A stretch of DNA of 32,289 nucleotides. It comes from Blastocatellia bacterium (GTDB taxonomy: Bacteria > Acidobacteriota > Blastocatellia > UBA7656). The position numbers and the translations under genes were made by a program. Location of the stretch: positions 1 to 32,289 of the forward strand of contig DATENM010000134.1 of NCBI GenBank assembly GCA_035275065.1, written 5' to 3'. The notes under the pieces are model-generated. The model was not told the origin of the DNA and did not search any database. It worked only from the letters and a program-made list of their open reading frames with translations. Positions 1-10,000 of this stretch are shown here, one piece after another (position 1 is the first letter of the stretch; each line of letters starts with the position of its first letter).

Positions 1-1
1 C

Positions 2-1642
<1,641 letters not shown>

Positions 1643-1683
1643 TCATCAGGCAGAGCAAAAGAAAGAGGAGAGAAAGCGAAATC

Positions 1684-2919
1684 ATGGAGAGACTGGGAGT
1701 GGGATTCATCGGCAGCGGGTTTATCACCCGCTTTCACATTCGCTCGTGGGTCGGGGTGCGCGACGCCGACGTGCGCGGCGTTTGGAGCCCGAAGCGGGCG
1801 AACGCCGAATCTGCCGCGCAACTGGCGCGCGACCTGCGCGTTGGCGAGGCGCGGGCCTTCGATTCGATTGAAGAGATGGTCGCTTCGCCCGACATTGACG
1901 CCATCTGGCTTTGTGGCCCGAATCACACACGGCTCGATAATATGGAGCAGATCGTCCGCGCCCTCGACTCGGGCAAAGGCCGGCTCGCCGGGGTCGCCTG
2001 CGAAAAGCCGCTGGCGCGCAACGTCGCCGAGGCGGCGCGCATGGTCGAGATGGTCGAAGGTGCCGGCCTGCTGCATGGCTACCTCGAAGACCAGTTGTTC
2101 ACGCCGGGCGTCGTGCGCGGCAGGCAGATCGTCTGGGCGCGCGGCGCGGCGACCACAGGGCGGCCTTACCTGGCCCGCGCTGCCGAAGAACACAGCGGCC
2201 CGCATATGCCCTGGTTCTGGCAGGGCGAGTTGCAGGGCGGCGGCGTTCTCAACGACATGATGTGTCACAGCGTCGAAGTCGCGCGCTACATGCTGACCGA
2301 GCCGGGCAAGCCGCGCAGCAGTCTGCGGCCAACGAAAATCTGGGCGCAGATCGCCTCGTTGAAGTGGAGCCGGCCCGAATACGCGCAGCGCTTGAAAGAG
2401 ATGATGGGTCCAGAGGTGGATTACCTGACGCGCCCATCGGAAGACTTCGCCCGCGCCACCGTGCATTTTGTTGACGAAGCCAATCGCCCGCTCATCGTCG
2501 AAGCGACCACGTCTTGGAGCTATGTCGGCGCCGGCCTGCGCCTGAGCCTGGAGTTGTTAGGGCCGGAGTATTCGTTGTCGCTCAACTCGCTCGATAGCGG
2601 CCCTAAGCTCTTCTTCAGCCGCAACGTCGTGGGCAGTGCCGGCGAGGACATCGTCGAAAAGCAGAACGCCGAGCAGGGGTTGATGCCCGTGGTTGCCAAC
2701 GAAGAGTCGGAATACGGCTACGAAGGCGAGAACCGCTATTTCGCGCAGTGCTTTCTCGAAGGGCGGCAGCCGGAAGAAAACTTCCATGATGGCCTTGAAG
2801 TGACCCGGCTGCTGATGGCGGCTTACATGAGCGCCGAGCAAGAGCGCGCCCTCGAATATCCGCCGCCCGATCTCGACCGGTTCATCCCGGCGGTCGCGCG
2901 CGGCACATGGAAGCCTTGA
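1684..2919 (+). CDS. Gfo/Idh/MocA family NAD(P)-dependent oxidoreductase
   Basis: This 411-residue protein has the N-terminal Rossmann dinucleotide motif (GVGFIGSGFITRFH, residues 4-17), the family EKPL motif at about residue 101, and the C-terminal-domain segment GGGVLNDMMCHSVEVARY. In relatives the last segment carries the substrate-binding Asp and His. Such enzymes oxidise or reduce sugars, inositols or related compounds with NAD(P); the substrate cannot be told from sequence. The ATG at 1684 is preceded by a purine-rich Shine-Dalgarno (AGAGGAG). It lies 41 bp after the DUF1800 gene and 3 bp before the next gene, so the three probably share a transcript. No export signal is visible. Confidence 0.9.
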   Translation: MERLGVGFIGSGFITRFHIRSWVGVRDADVRGVWSPKRANAESAAQLARDLRVGEARAFDSIEEMVASPDIDAIWLCGPNHTRLDNMEQIVRALDSGKGRLAGVACEKPLARNVAEAARMVEMVEGAGLLHGYLEDQLFTPGVVRGRQIVWARGAATTGRPYLARAAEEHSGPHMPWFWQGELQGGGVLNDMMCHSVEVARYMLTEPGKPRSSLRPTKIWAQIASLKWSRPEYAQRLKEMMGPEVDYLTRPSEDFARATVHFVDEANRPLIVEATTSWSYVGAGLRLSLELLGPEYSLSLNSLDSGPKLFFSRNVVGSAGEDIVEKQNAEQGLMPVVANEESEYGYEGENRYFAQCFLEGRQPEENFHDGLEVTRLLMAAYMSAEQERALEYPPPDLDRFIPAVARGTWKP

Positions 2920-2922
2920 GCG

Positions 2923-3570
2923 ATGACGGCTGAGTCGAGAAAGAAAGTTCACCTCGCGCTGCTGGTCAGCTTCCTGGCCATTCTGATCTGGTCAGTGATC
3001 GGCCCGAAGGACCGCTTCACATGGTTGCTTGAAACCTTCCCGGCGATGGTCGGCGCGGTGATCTTGCTTGCTACCTATCGCCGCTTCGAGCTGACGACGC
3101 TGCTTTACGTCCTCATCTGGGCGCACGCGATTATTCTAGTGGTCGGCGGTCATTACACCTACGCAGAGGTGCCGCTGTTCAACTGGATTCGCGACGCCTT
3201 TCATCTGAGCCGCAACCATTACGACCGCGTCGGCCATTTCGCGCAGGGCTTCGTGCCGGCGATGATCGCCCGCGAGTTCCTCTTGCGAAGATCGCCGCTC
3301 GAACCCGGCAAGCTGCTCGCCTACATCATCGTGAGCATCTGTCTCGCCATCAGCGCGGCGTACGAGCTGTTAGAGTTCGGCGTCTCTGTGCTGACCGGCA
3401 GCGCCGGCGACGCCTTTCTCGGAACCCAAGGCGATGTCTGGGATACGCAAAAAGACATGCTGATGGCGCTGATCGGCTCGATCACGGCCTTGCTGAGCTT
3501 AAGCCATTGGCACGACCGCCAGCTCGCGCGCTTCGTTGACCTGCGCGGCAAGCGGCGCGCGGCCGTGTGA
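2923..3570 (+). CDS. DUF2238 (YjdF-like) integral membrane protein
   Basis: The protein has 215 residues and about six hydrophobic segments. Conserved DUF2238 signatures are visible: GGHYTYAEVPLF, NHYDRVGHFAQGF, AAYELLEFGVSVL and FLGTQGDVWDTQKDM. The family is found in many bacteria (E. coli YjdF is a member) and has no established function. The conserved His, Asp and Glu residues beside or within membrane segments suggest ligand or metal contacts, which is inference. The ATG is 3 bp after the stop of the oxidoreductase gene, indicating co-translation. Family assignment is strong. Confidence 0.88.
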   Translation: MTAESRKKVHLALLVSFLAILIWSVIGPKDRFTWLLETFPAMVGAVILLATYRRFELTTLLYVLIWAHAIILVVGGHYTYAEVPLFNWIRDAFHLSRNHYDRVGHFAQGFVPAMIAREFLLRRSPLEPGKLLAYIIVSICLAISAAYELLEFGVSVLTGSAGDAFLGTQGDVWDTQKDMLMALIGSITALLSLSHWHDRQLARFVDLRGKRRAAV

Positions 3571-3652
3571 ATGACGCCTGTCAAATTTGCAGCCTCGGCG
3601 TCGCTGCTTGCATAATGGCGGTGTTGCCCTTGCTAATCAGGGAGGTTGATTG

Positions 3653-3916
3653 ATGACATCGAAAACTTTCTCACAGGTGCGCAGCGCGACACTTAAGAAA
3701 TCGGATCTTTCCAAAGAGCGAGAGTGGTTGCAGAAACATGGCCCTGAGTATGTCGGCGAGTGGGTGGTGCTGAGCGAAGGCCAACTCGTCGGGCATACTG
3801 CCGATAGCCATGAAGTTGCCGCCATCGCCGTCAGGGCGCGCGCGCAAGGAATTCATTTCCCCTATATTAAATTCATCAGTGATCAATCAAAGCCGATCTG
3901 GATGGGATGGTTATGA
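3653..3916 (+). CDS. small DUF5678-like protein
   Basis: This 87-residue soluble protein has the pattern of DUF5678: a conserved ...WLQKHGPEYVGEWVVLSEGQLVGHTAD... core, then a helix (EVAAIAVRARAQG) and a short C-terminal strand region. The function of the family is unknown. The ATG at 3653 is preferred because GGAGG at 3641-3645 sits 7 nt upstream; a TTG at 3650 would be too close to it. The final TGA overlaps the ATG of the next gene as ATGA, so the two are translationally coupled. Base composition is visibly less GC-rich than flanking genes, consistent with acquisition, though no mobility gene is present. Confidence 0.8.
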   Translation: MTSKTFSQVRSATLKKSDLSKEREWLQKHGPEYVGEWVVLSEGQLVGHTADSHEVAAIAVRARAQGIHFPYIKFISDQSKPIWMGWL

Positions 3917-4326
3917 GTGCCTGGATACTCGACTTTACCGACCGCCTCACTTACAGCAAGCACGACGAAATTACAATCGAGATTTTTCTTTCCGGTAACT
4001 CGTCGATTCCTGTTGCAGTTGCGGCCAAAGTCGACACAGGCAGTAAATTCTGCATCTTTCAACCGCGGTATGCGGTTGTTTTAGGCTTTGATTTGCAGAC
4101 CGGCCTCAGGCAAAGCATCCGCACTGTTGCTGGCTCCTTCACCGCTTACGGTCACGAGATCACGCTAACCGCTGGCGATATGGAGTGGGATACCATCGTG
4201 TACTTCGCCGAGCCAGAGAGTTTTCCGATCAATGTCGTTGGTCGTGTTGGCTTCTTCGATCACCTACAAGTCGGCCTCGTTGATTACGAGCAATTGCTTT
4301 ACCTCAGTCCTTACAACCCGGCTTAA
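3913..4326 (+). CDS. retropepsin-like aspartic protease (clan AA-type fold)
   Basis: This is a 137-residue protein with a single catalytic-type VDTGS motif (residues 40-44) and a C-terminal INVVGRVGFFDHLQVGLVDY segment. The latter resembles the hydrophobic-hydrophobic-Gly strand that closes retropepsin-like folds. Such single-domain proteins would have to dimerise to form an active site. The ATG at 3913 overlaps the stop of the DUF5678 gene by ATGA; an in-frame ATG at 3907 would add two residues. No signal peptide is seen, so it is probably cytoplasmic. The pairing suggests that the small upstream protein is a substrate, inhibitor or adaptor, which is inference. Protease activity is not proven by sequence. 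Confidence 0.78.
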   Translation: MSAWILDFTDRLTYSKHDEITIEIFLSGNSSIPVAVAAKVDTGSKFCIFQPRYAVVLGFDLQTGLRQSIRTVAGSFTAYGHEITLTAGDMEWDTIVYFAEPESFPINVVGRVGFFDHLQVGLVDYEQLLYLSPYNPA

Positions 4327-4350
4327 CCTCAACTAAAGTGGCTCTCAATT

Positions 4351-6714
4351 CTATCGCGCGCCGAAGTGCAGGCGCAGGCCGGCGCGGGCCATCAGCGGCG
4401 GCCCTATCGTGCGCACAGGCGTCCGCCCGATGTCGTAACGCTCGTCAGTCAGGTTCTCGAAGGCCGCAAACAGCTCGACGTTGCGCGACAAACGGCGCGA
4501 GGCGAACAGGTCGAGCGTGAAGTAACGATCCAGCTTCAATTGATTCTGATCGTCGTCGAACTGTTCGCCGACGGCGCGGCCTTGCAGCGAAACCGTCACC
4601 AGCGACGGGTTGTCATAACGCGCCTGAAAAGTCAGTTGATGGCGCGGCGTCTGCGGAATCAATAAGCCTTCGAGCGCGGGGTTCGCCGGGAAGCGCAAGA
4701 CGGTGGCGTCGGCGAATTGATAACCGCCCGCAATCGCCACGCTGCGCGAAAGGTGCGCGTCGGCCTCGAACTCCACACCCACCGAGCGCGTCCGCCCGAG
4801 GTTCTGCCTTTGCCGCGTGATCAACGCCGGCGTCACGCTCAAGGTGACGTTCGCAATCGGGCGCGTCAGCTCGCTCCAAAAGAACGTGCCGCGCACCGCC
4901 AGCCGCTCGGCAAGCGTTGAAACGCGAGCGCCCGCTTCGCCGCCCGTCAGCCGCTCGGCGCGCAGATTCACGTTCGCCTGCGTCAACACGTTGCCGACTC
5001 GGAATGAACGGTACAGCTCGTTGAGCGTCGGGGCGCGGAAGGCGCGATAGCCCGACGCAAACAACGACACATGCTCACTGGCTTTATAGAGCAGCGACAA
5101 GCGCGGGCTGAACGCCGTTTCGATTCGGTCTGTGAACTTCGTCACACTCACCGGGCCGGGCACGGCGAGCGGCCTCGTCGTGGCGAACGCGTCGTAATTG
5201 CGCCAGCGGTCGCCGCGCACGCCAACCGTCACTAGAAAGCGCGGCGTGATGCGAATGATGTCCTGGCCAAAGACGCCAACCGTGCGCTCGCGCCCGCCGG
5301 CGCTGAGGGCCGAGGTGACACGGCCAGCCACGAACGCCAGCTCGTCGCTGGTGCCGCGCACCTCGCGGGCATCTAGCCCGGCCACGAGCGTCTGCCGCGA
5401 GCCGACGACACGCGACCACTGCGACGTGAAGCCGATCTGCTGTGCCGGCACGCGCTGGCTGCGGGTCAGCGATTCGCCCTGACGGTTCGCGGCAATCGCC
5501 GTGAAGTTCTGGTCGTAGACCTGCGTGCTGGCATACAGCCGCGCGGCGATTGTGCCGACGCGGTCTGAGCGATAATCCGTGCCGAGCGCCAGTTGACGGA
5601 TGTGCGTGCGGTTCGGCGTCAGCGGCGTGCCGTTTTCGCGCGACTCACCGAAGAGCGAAGCGCGCGCAAAGATGCGGCCACGGTCTTCAATCAAGCGGTC
5701 AAGCCCAAGCTGAAGCGTCGTGTGCTCGCTTGCGGCGCGCGTGTCAACCGGGCCGCGCTCGCGCTCGTCTACAGGGATGTAGCCGTCCGTGTGAAAGGCT
5801 TCGGCGGCGATCTGCCCGCTCCATTGAAACAACCGGCCCGCAGTGAACAACGACACATCGGGCGTCTGCAAATTACCGTAAGAGGTTTCCAGCGAGAAGA
5901 CCGAATCGCGCACGTCGCGCGGCAAAAAGCTGATCACGCCGCCGAGCGCATCCGTGCCATAGAGGCTCGACGTGCCGCCCTGCACGACTTCGACGCGCGA
6001 CACCGATTCGCGCGGTATGCGGCTCCAGTAGACCCAGCCGCCGAACGGGTCATTGATGGGCAGGCCATCGCTCAACACGACGGCGCGGCTCGCGCCCGAT
6101 GCGCCGACGCCGCGCAGGCTGACGCCCTGCGACGTTGGGTTCGACGTGCGGCTGCTGGTGCGGCGAAAGAGCGTAAAGCCCGGCACCTGCCTGAGCAGAT
6201 CGTCGAGCGTCAACGCCGCTGAGGTCGCGAGGTCAGTGGGTGACAACACGATGACGCTCGCCGCTGTGTCGCTCAAACGCGTTTCGGCGCGCTCGGCGGT
6301 GACGGTAATTTCTTCGTTGACTGTCGCTGGCGTCAAGGTGATGGCCAGGTTGGTGGCGTCGGCTTGCTGCTGGCTCCAGGTGCGCTGAAACGGCGCAAAG
6401 CCGCTGGCGCGAACCGTCAGGATGCCGTCACCCGCGGGCACTTCGTTGAGCGTAAAATGGCCATCGTCGCCGGTGGTTTGTCTTACAGTCGCTTTGCCGA
6501 CGTTCAGCGCGACTTCGGCCCCGGCGACCGGGTGCTTGTGCTGATCGCTGACCGTGCCGTTGACGGTCAAGCCGGTGGCTAGCGGTGCTTGTCCCGCCAG
6601 CGCCGAAAGGCTCTGCGCCAGCATCCACGACAGGCAGAAAAGCCCGGGCAGAAAGCGCGGCCAACGCTTGCCGTGCCCCGCGTCGCTATGCGATATGCCT
6701 TCATCCCTCATCAT
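4351..6714 (-). CDS. TonB-dependent outer-membrane receptor
   Basis: This 787-residue protein has an N-terminal signal segment (hydrophobic about residues 20-41) and a carboxypeptidase-regulatory-like beta domain (about 48-130). A TonB-box-like EEITVTA follows at about 134. The plug domain (about 145-260) includes LDDLLRQVPGF, GVSLRGVGASGASR, VLSDGLPINDPFGGW and VEVVQGGTSSLYGTDALGGVI. The rest is a beta-barrel with alternating aromatic strands and FENLTDERYDIGR near the end. It should import a bulky or scarce ligand across the outer membrane using TonB energy. Its plug most resembles the BtuB/siderophore-receptor class, but the ligand is not determinable. It is the last gene of a minus-strand run, 58 bp after the monooxygenase, suggesting that the ligand is linked to that enzyme. 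Confidence 0.92.
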   Translation of the reverse strand: MMRDEGISHSDAGHGKRWPRFLPGLFCLSWMLAQSLSALAGQAPLATGLTVNGTVSDQHKHPVAGAEVALNVGKATVRQTTGDDGHFTLNEVPAGDGILTVRASGFAPFQRTWSQQQADATNLAITLTPATVNEEITVTAERAETRLSDTAASVIVLSPTDLATSAALTLDDLLRQVPGFTLFRRTSSRTSNPTSQGVSLRGVGASGASRAVVLSDGLPINDPFGGWVYWSRIPRESVSRVEVVQGGTSSLYGTDALGGVISFLPRDVRDSVFSLETSYGNLQTPDVSLFTAGRLFQWSGQIAAEAFHTDGYIPVDERERGPVDTRAASEHTTLQLGLDRLIEDRGRIFARASLFGESRENGTPLTPNRTHIRQLALGTDYRSDRVGTIAARLYASTQVYDQNFTAIAANRQGESLTRSQRVPAQQIGFTSQWSRVVGSRQTLVAGLDAREVRGTSDELAFVAGRVTSALSAGGRERTVGVFGQDIIRITPRFLVTVGVRGDRWRNYDAFATTRPLAVPGPVSVTKFTDRIETAFSPRLSLLYKASEHVSLFASGYRAFRAPTLNELYRSFRVGNVLTQANVNLRAERLTGGEAGARVSTLAERLAVRGTFFWSELTRPIANVTLSVTPALITRQRQNLGRTRSVGVEFEADAHLSRSVAIAGGYQFADATVLRFPANPALEGLLIPQTPRHQLTFQARYDNPSLVTVSLQGRAVGEQFDDDQNQLKLDRYFTLDLFASRRLSRNVELFAAFENLTDERYDIGRTPVRTIGPPLMARAGLRLHFGAR

Positions 6715-6772
6715 GTTAGTTCCTCGCTTGAGCCTTCGCGTCGTCTATCATCATGAATGTACGAGATGAGCT

Positions 6773-7789
6773 TTATTGAATAACGCTGGCGGCGAAGCGT
6801 TCCATCTCTTCAAGCTGCGGGCTGCATTGCAGCAGCAGCAGGTCAACACCGGCGTCGGCGAACTCGGCAACGCGCTCGCGCACCTGTTCCGGCGTGCCGA
6901 CCAGGCCGGAGCGCAAGCCGCGATTCGACACCGAGTAATCTTCGAGCGACACCTTACGCTCAAGCTGCGTGCCCGCCAGCCACTGATTGTAATTCCCATA
7001 ACCGGCAGCCTGGCGCAACGTCGTGATGCGCTCGACTTCACTGCGGGCCTCCGTCTCGCTGTCGCGAACGATGGCGTAAGCGGCGATGCCATACTGCATC
7101 GGCGGCAGGCCGAGCCGCTCGCGCCGCGCTTTCATGTCGGCGATCTTCGGGCGGATCATCTCGGGCGGGTCGCCGTGCATCACATAAGCGTCGCAGCGCG
7201 AGGCGATCATTTCTTTAGCGGCTTCCGACTCGCCGCCGGCATAGATCGTCGGGCGCGGGCGGGTCAGCGGCTTCGGCTGCATCACCGCGTCGGCAATTTC
7301 GTAATAGCGCCCCTTGAACGAAAAGTGATCTTCCTTCCACAAACGATCAACGACTTCGAGCCACTCCGTGGTGCGCGCGTAGCGGTCGTCGTGCTGTTCG
7401 AAATGGACGCCGTACTTGCGCGCTTCGTCGGCCCACCACGATGACACGACATTGAGCGACAGGCGACCGCCGCCGCCGATGTGATCGATGTTGGCCGCCT
7501 GCTTGGCGAGCAGCGCCGGATTATGAAAGGTCGGGCGCACCGCCACCATCAATTCCAGCCGTCGGGTCACCGCCATGAGCGCCGCCGCCGTTGACCACGC
7601 ATCGAGCGCCGGCGCGTCTTCGCCCTTGATGTCGTTGAGGTTCAACTCCGCGACCAGCGACAGGTCATAGCCGATCTCTTCGCTGCGCCGCGCCAGGCGG
7701 CTGACGTAATCCCAGGTGGCCTGCATCTGCTCGTCTTCGATATTGCGCAGCCAGCCGCCGAAGACCGGCATCCAGTACCCGTATCGCAT
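6773..7789 (-). CDS. LLM-class (luciferase-like) flavin-dependent monooxygenase, SsuD/SfnG-like
   Basis: The 338-residue sequence follows the bacterial-luciferase/alkanesulfonate monooxygenase fold: an N-terminal YGYWMPVFGGWLRN, the RLELMVAVRPTFHNPALLAKQAANIDHIGGGGRLSLNVVS region typical of the TIM-barrel core, GRYYEI, and the TIYAGGESEAAKEMIASRCDAYVMHGDPPE stretch as in SsuD-like enzymes. Members use reduced FMN and O2 to cleave C-S bonds or oxidise other small molecules. Organosulfur use here is a guess from family resemblance. No flavin reductase gene is adjacent. Its ATG shares one base with the stop of the ATP-grasp gene (TAATG), implying translational coupling. Confidence 0.88.
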   Translation of the reverse strand: MRYGYWMPVFGGWLRNIEDEQMQATWDYVSRLARRSEEIGYDLSLVAELNLNDIKGEDAPALDAWSTAAALMAVTRRLELMVAVRPTFHNPALLAKQAANIDHIGGGGRLSLNVVSSWWADEARKYGVHFEQHDDRYARTTEWLEVVDRLWKEDHFSFKGRYYEIADAVMQPKPLTRPRPTIYAGGESEAAKEMIASRCDAYVMHGDPPEMIRPKIADMKARRERLGLPPMQYGIAAYAIVRDSETEARSEVERITTLRQAAGYGNYNQWLAGTQLERKVSLEDYSVSNRGLRSGLVGTPEQVRERVAEFADAGVDLLLLQCSPQLEEMERFAASVIQ

Positions 7790-8748
7790 TAGCGTGCCTC
7801 CCGTTCGAGGAAATCCACCAGCCGTACGAATGGATCGAAGCCGATGACGCGTGGGGCGTCGGCGACAAAATTCGACAGGCAGTTGATGTCGTAGAATTTC
7901 ACGCCGCCGTCGCGGTCGTCAATGAAATACTCGATGCCGCCGACATCTACCTTCGCGGTCTGGGCGATGGCTTCGACCGCCGAGATGATTTCGGCAGGCG
8001 GCGTGTAGCCTTCGACCTGCAAACCTGTGCGCGGCGCATCAACGGGACATGCCGAGCGCGCCAGCTCCTGCCCGCCGGTCGTCTGACAGATGGACGCCGG
8101 GCAGAGGTTGTAGCTATCGCCCGAGGTATAGATTCGGATGGCGTAGAGATACTTGCCGCCGAGGGTTTCGACGCGGGTGATGAATCCGCCGCGCGCCGGC
8201 ACGAATTCCTGAACCAGCCCCGTGCCGTCTATGCCGAGGTCGAGCTGTTCGGCTTCGACCGCCATTTCGAGCGCCGCCGCATCGTCAAACCGCACGATCC
8301 CCGCGCCGCTGCCGCCGATGTTGGCTTTGACGACGAGCGGGAATTGCAGGCCGCTGGCGGCGCGCGGCGCTTCCGTCGGGTGGCTGATGACCCGGGCTCG
8401 CGGATAGCCGAGGCCGAGCTGTTCGAGCAGCATCAACTGCATGGCTTTGCTGGTCTCGTAAGTGAATGCGGTATGGCCGTTGATGACGCGCGTGCCGAGG
8501 CGCTCGTAATAGGCCAGCAGGTTGCGCGTGTAGAAGACCGCGCCGCGCGCGCCGCGCAAGTAAGCCGACGGGCTCATGCGATTGAAGAAGAGCGCGTACG
8601 GCTTCTCTTTGAGCGACGGGTCGAATTGATGGCGGCGGGCATCGATGCGGACGTAATCTGTGCCGCGCCGGTCAAGCTCGGCAAACAGCGGAAGGAACCA
8701 GTTGGGATGCTCATGATAGATGGCTATCGGCAGCGGCGAATCACTCAT
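7789..8748 (-). CDS. ATP-grasp (RimK-like) ligase
   Basis: This 319-residue protein has an ATP-grasp architecture: a pre-ATP-grasp N-terminal domain (about 1-100), FPLVVKANIGGSGAGIVRF (the Lys and Gly-rich loop that bind ATP), the LVQEFVP hinge, a central beta region and a metal-binding tail GGIEYFIDDRDGGVKFYDINCLSNF. In that tail Asp and Asn occupy the usual E-x-N positions. Such enzymes join a carboxylate to an amine or thiol through an acyl-phosphate; the substrates are unknown. Start ATG 8748 has a good AGGAG ribosome site. It is the first gene of an operon with a monooxygenase (1-bp overlap) and a TonB receptor, suggesting modification of an imported or secreted small molecule. Confidence 0.85.
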   Translation of the reverse strand: MSDSPLPIAIYHEHPNWFLPLFAELDRRGTDYVRIDARRHQFDPSLKEKPYALFFNRMSPSAYLRGARGAVFYTRNLLAYYERLGTRVINGHTAFTYETSKAMQLMLLEQLGLGYPRARVISHPTEAPRAASGLQFPLVVKANIGGSGAGIVRFDDAAALEMAVEAEQLDLGIDGTGLVQEFVPARGGFITRVETLGGKYLYAIRIYTSGDSYNLCPASICQTTGGQELARSACPVDAPRTGLQVEGYTPPAEIISAVEAIAQTAKVDVGGIEYFIDDRDGGVKFYDINCLSNFVADAPRVIGFDPFVRLVDFLEREAR

Positions 8749-8763
8749 CGGGTTGATCTCCTG

Positions 8764-8800
8764 AAAAACAAGAGGCCGCCCCGGTCGAGCGGCCCGTCTG
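8764..8800 (-). terminator. terminator-like hairpin in the leader of the ATP-grasp operon
   Basis: Reading the minus strand, GGCCGC (8794-8789) and GCGGCC (8779-8774) form a stem with a 9-nt loop. After TCTTG comes a run of five T (8768-8764). It ends only 15 nt before the start codon at 8748 and just before the Shine-Dalgarno. This looks like an intrinsic terminator inside a 5' leader, so an attenuator is possible. No known riboswitch aptamer was recognised upstream of it (8801-8958). Confidence 0.5.
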
Positions 8801-8958
8801 TTAAGATTGCGGCGGCAGCCTGAGAACTTCGCTAAATCGAGCCGTGAATCATCGCTTCAAACGCCAATGATTGCGAAGAAAACCATAGCCCGCGGGGTGG
8901 TAAAAGTCAAACACCGCACATCCGACCGGCGGCCCGCGAAGCATCCGCCTTGAGCCTG

Positions 8959-9061
8959 GAGTGGTTTCCAATTGCGTTTGCCATGTAGCGCAAGGCGGTT
9001 AGCTTGCGCATCGCCTAGCGCAAGCTAACCGCCTTGCGCTACTCCCGATTGCAAACCGCTC
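8959..9061. repeat. REP-like palindrome copy 1
   Basis: Perfect 24-bp inverted repeat, 8986-9009 and 9018-9041, with an 8-nt loop. Each arm is itself bounded by GCGCAA and TTGCGC around a GGCGGTTAGC core. Imperfect outer arms GAGTGGTTT (8959) and AAACCGCTC (ending 9061) define the probable ends. The right end abuts the stop codon of the M23 gene (minus strand TAG, 9063-9061). Related copies are at 17383, 21183 and 27441. Confidence 0.85.
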
Positions 9062-9813
9062 TATTTGCCGGTGAGAATGGGGAAAGGATTGATGGGCGTG
9101 CCGCCGTTCCATTTGCCCGGCGCGGCGGGCTTCGAGATAGCGAAATGCAAATGGTAATTGCCGGCACCGGCGTTGCCCGTGTCGCCGACGTAAGCGATCA
9201 CCTCGCCGCGCGTCAGCGTCTTGCCTTCGCTGATGTCGTCGGCGTAGCGCTGAAGGTGGGCGTAGTAGTAAACATACAACCCCGACGAATCCAGCTCGTA
9301 CAGCGTGATGCCGCCCCGGTCGCTGCGAAACAGGCGGACGATCTTACCGTCAGCGGCGGCCAGCACAGGCGTGCCGCCCGCGGCCATAATGTCGAGCGCC
9401 TCGTGCGTGCGGCCTTCCGACCGGCCATCATAAAACGAGTCGCGCAGTTGCCCGGCGCCGATGCCTGAGACAGGAATCAACAACCCCCTGGCCCGCAACG
9501 CCGCGCCGTCCGCTTCATTGACCAATCCCGGCGCCGGCGTCGAAGCGGCAAAGTCTGTCGCCGGCAGCGTATCATTGGCGACAGCCGCCGGCTTCGCCAG
9601 ACTGACCGCGGGCGCAGGCGCTGCCGGAGCGTTGCTGCCGGCCGTCACCGGCTCGATCTTCGGCGCAGGCGAGGCCGCGAGCGTGCGCCCCCGCGCATGC
9701 GAGCCGGCGCGTGTCGGCGCAAGGTTGAGCAGGACAATTGCGCCGAAGGTCACGCATAGTCCGGCAACCGTTAGCAATATCACCCGCCGTCTGGCTCTTG
9801 CATTGATTCGCAC
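9061..9813 (-). CDS. M23 (LytM-like) peptidase, membrane-anchored
   Basis: This 250-residue protein has an Arg-rich N-terminus, one hydrophobic segment (residues 11-31, an anchor or uncleaved signal) and an Ala/Pro-rich linker (about 35-100). The C-terminal M23 domain carries the zinc ligands in THEALDI (H137, D141) and YHLHF (H221, H223), plus a helper His in YAHLQ (H186). The metal-binding set is complete, so it is likely an active endopeptidase of cell-wall cross-links in the periplasm, or a LytM-type amidase regulator. The start is GTG at 9813, with a GGGGG ribosome site 7 nt upstream. It is divergent from phoH and 312 bp downstream of the start of the ATP-grasp gene. Confidence 0.87.
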   Translation of the reverse strand: MRINARARRRVILLTVAGLCVTFGAIVLLNLAPTRAGSHARGRTLAASPAPKIEPVTAGSNAPAAPAPAVSLAKPAAVANDTLPATDFAASTPAPGLVNEADGAALRARGLLIPVSGIGAGQLRDSFYDGRSEGRTHEALDIMAAGGTPVLAAADGKIVRLFRSDRGGITLYELDSSGLYVYYYAHLQRYADDISEGKTLTRGEVIAYVGDTGNAGAGNYHLHFAISKPAAPGKWNGGTPINPFPILTGK

Positions 9814-10000
9814 CTTAATTCCCCCTTGTCGTGTATTGAACCGAAACGCGCGGCGCGCGGCGACGCCGACACGCTCTATAATTAGAGCAAGTCGTACGCC
9901 ATGACTCGCAAATTGGCCGCGTTGACACGCCTAGGCGGCTGGTGTAGCGTTGCACGGTGGCGGCGAGCCACTGACCGGCATGTTCTTCTGTATAGCGTGT

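Noticed and set aside
8801..8958. Known riboswitch (SAM, cobalamin, TPP or FMN) in the ATP-grasp leader
   Set aside because: None of the conserved boxes of these aptamers could be found by eye; only the terminator-like hairpin is supported.
8959..9061. Palindrome as an intrinsic terminator of the M23 gene
   Set aside because: The stem is very strong but no T-run follows on either strand, and related copies occur in non-terminal positions (27441).
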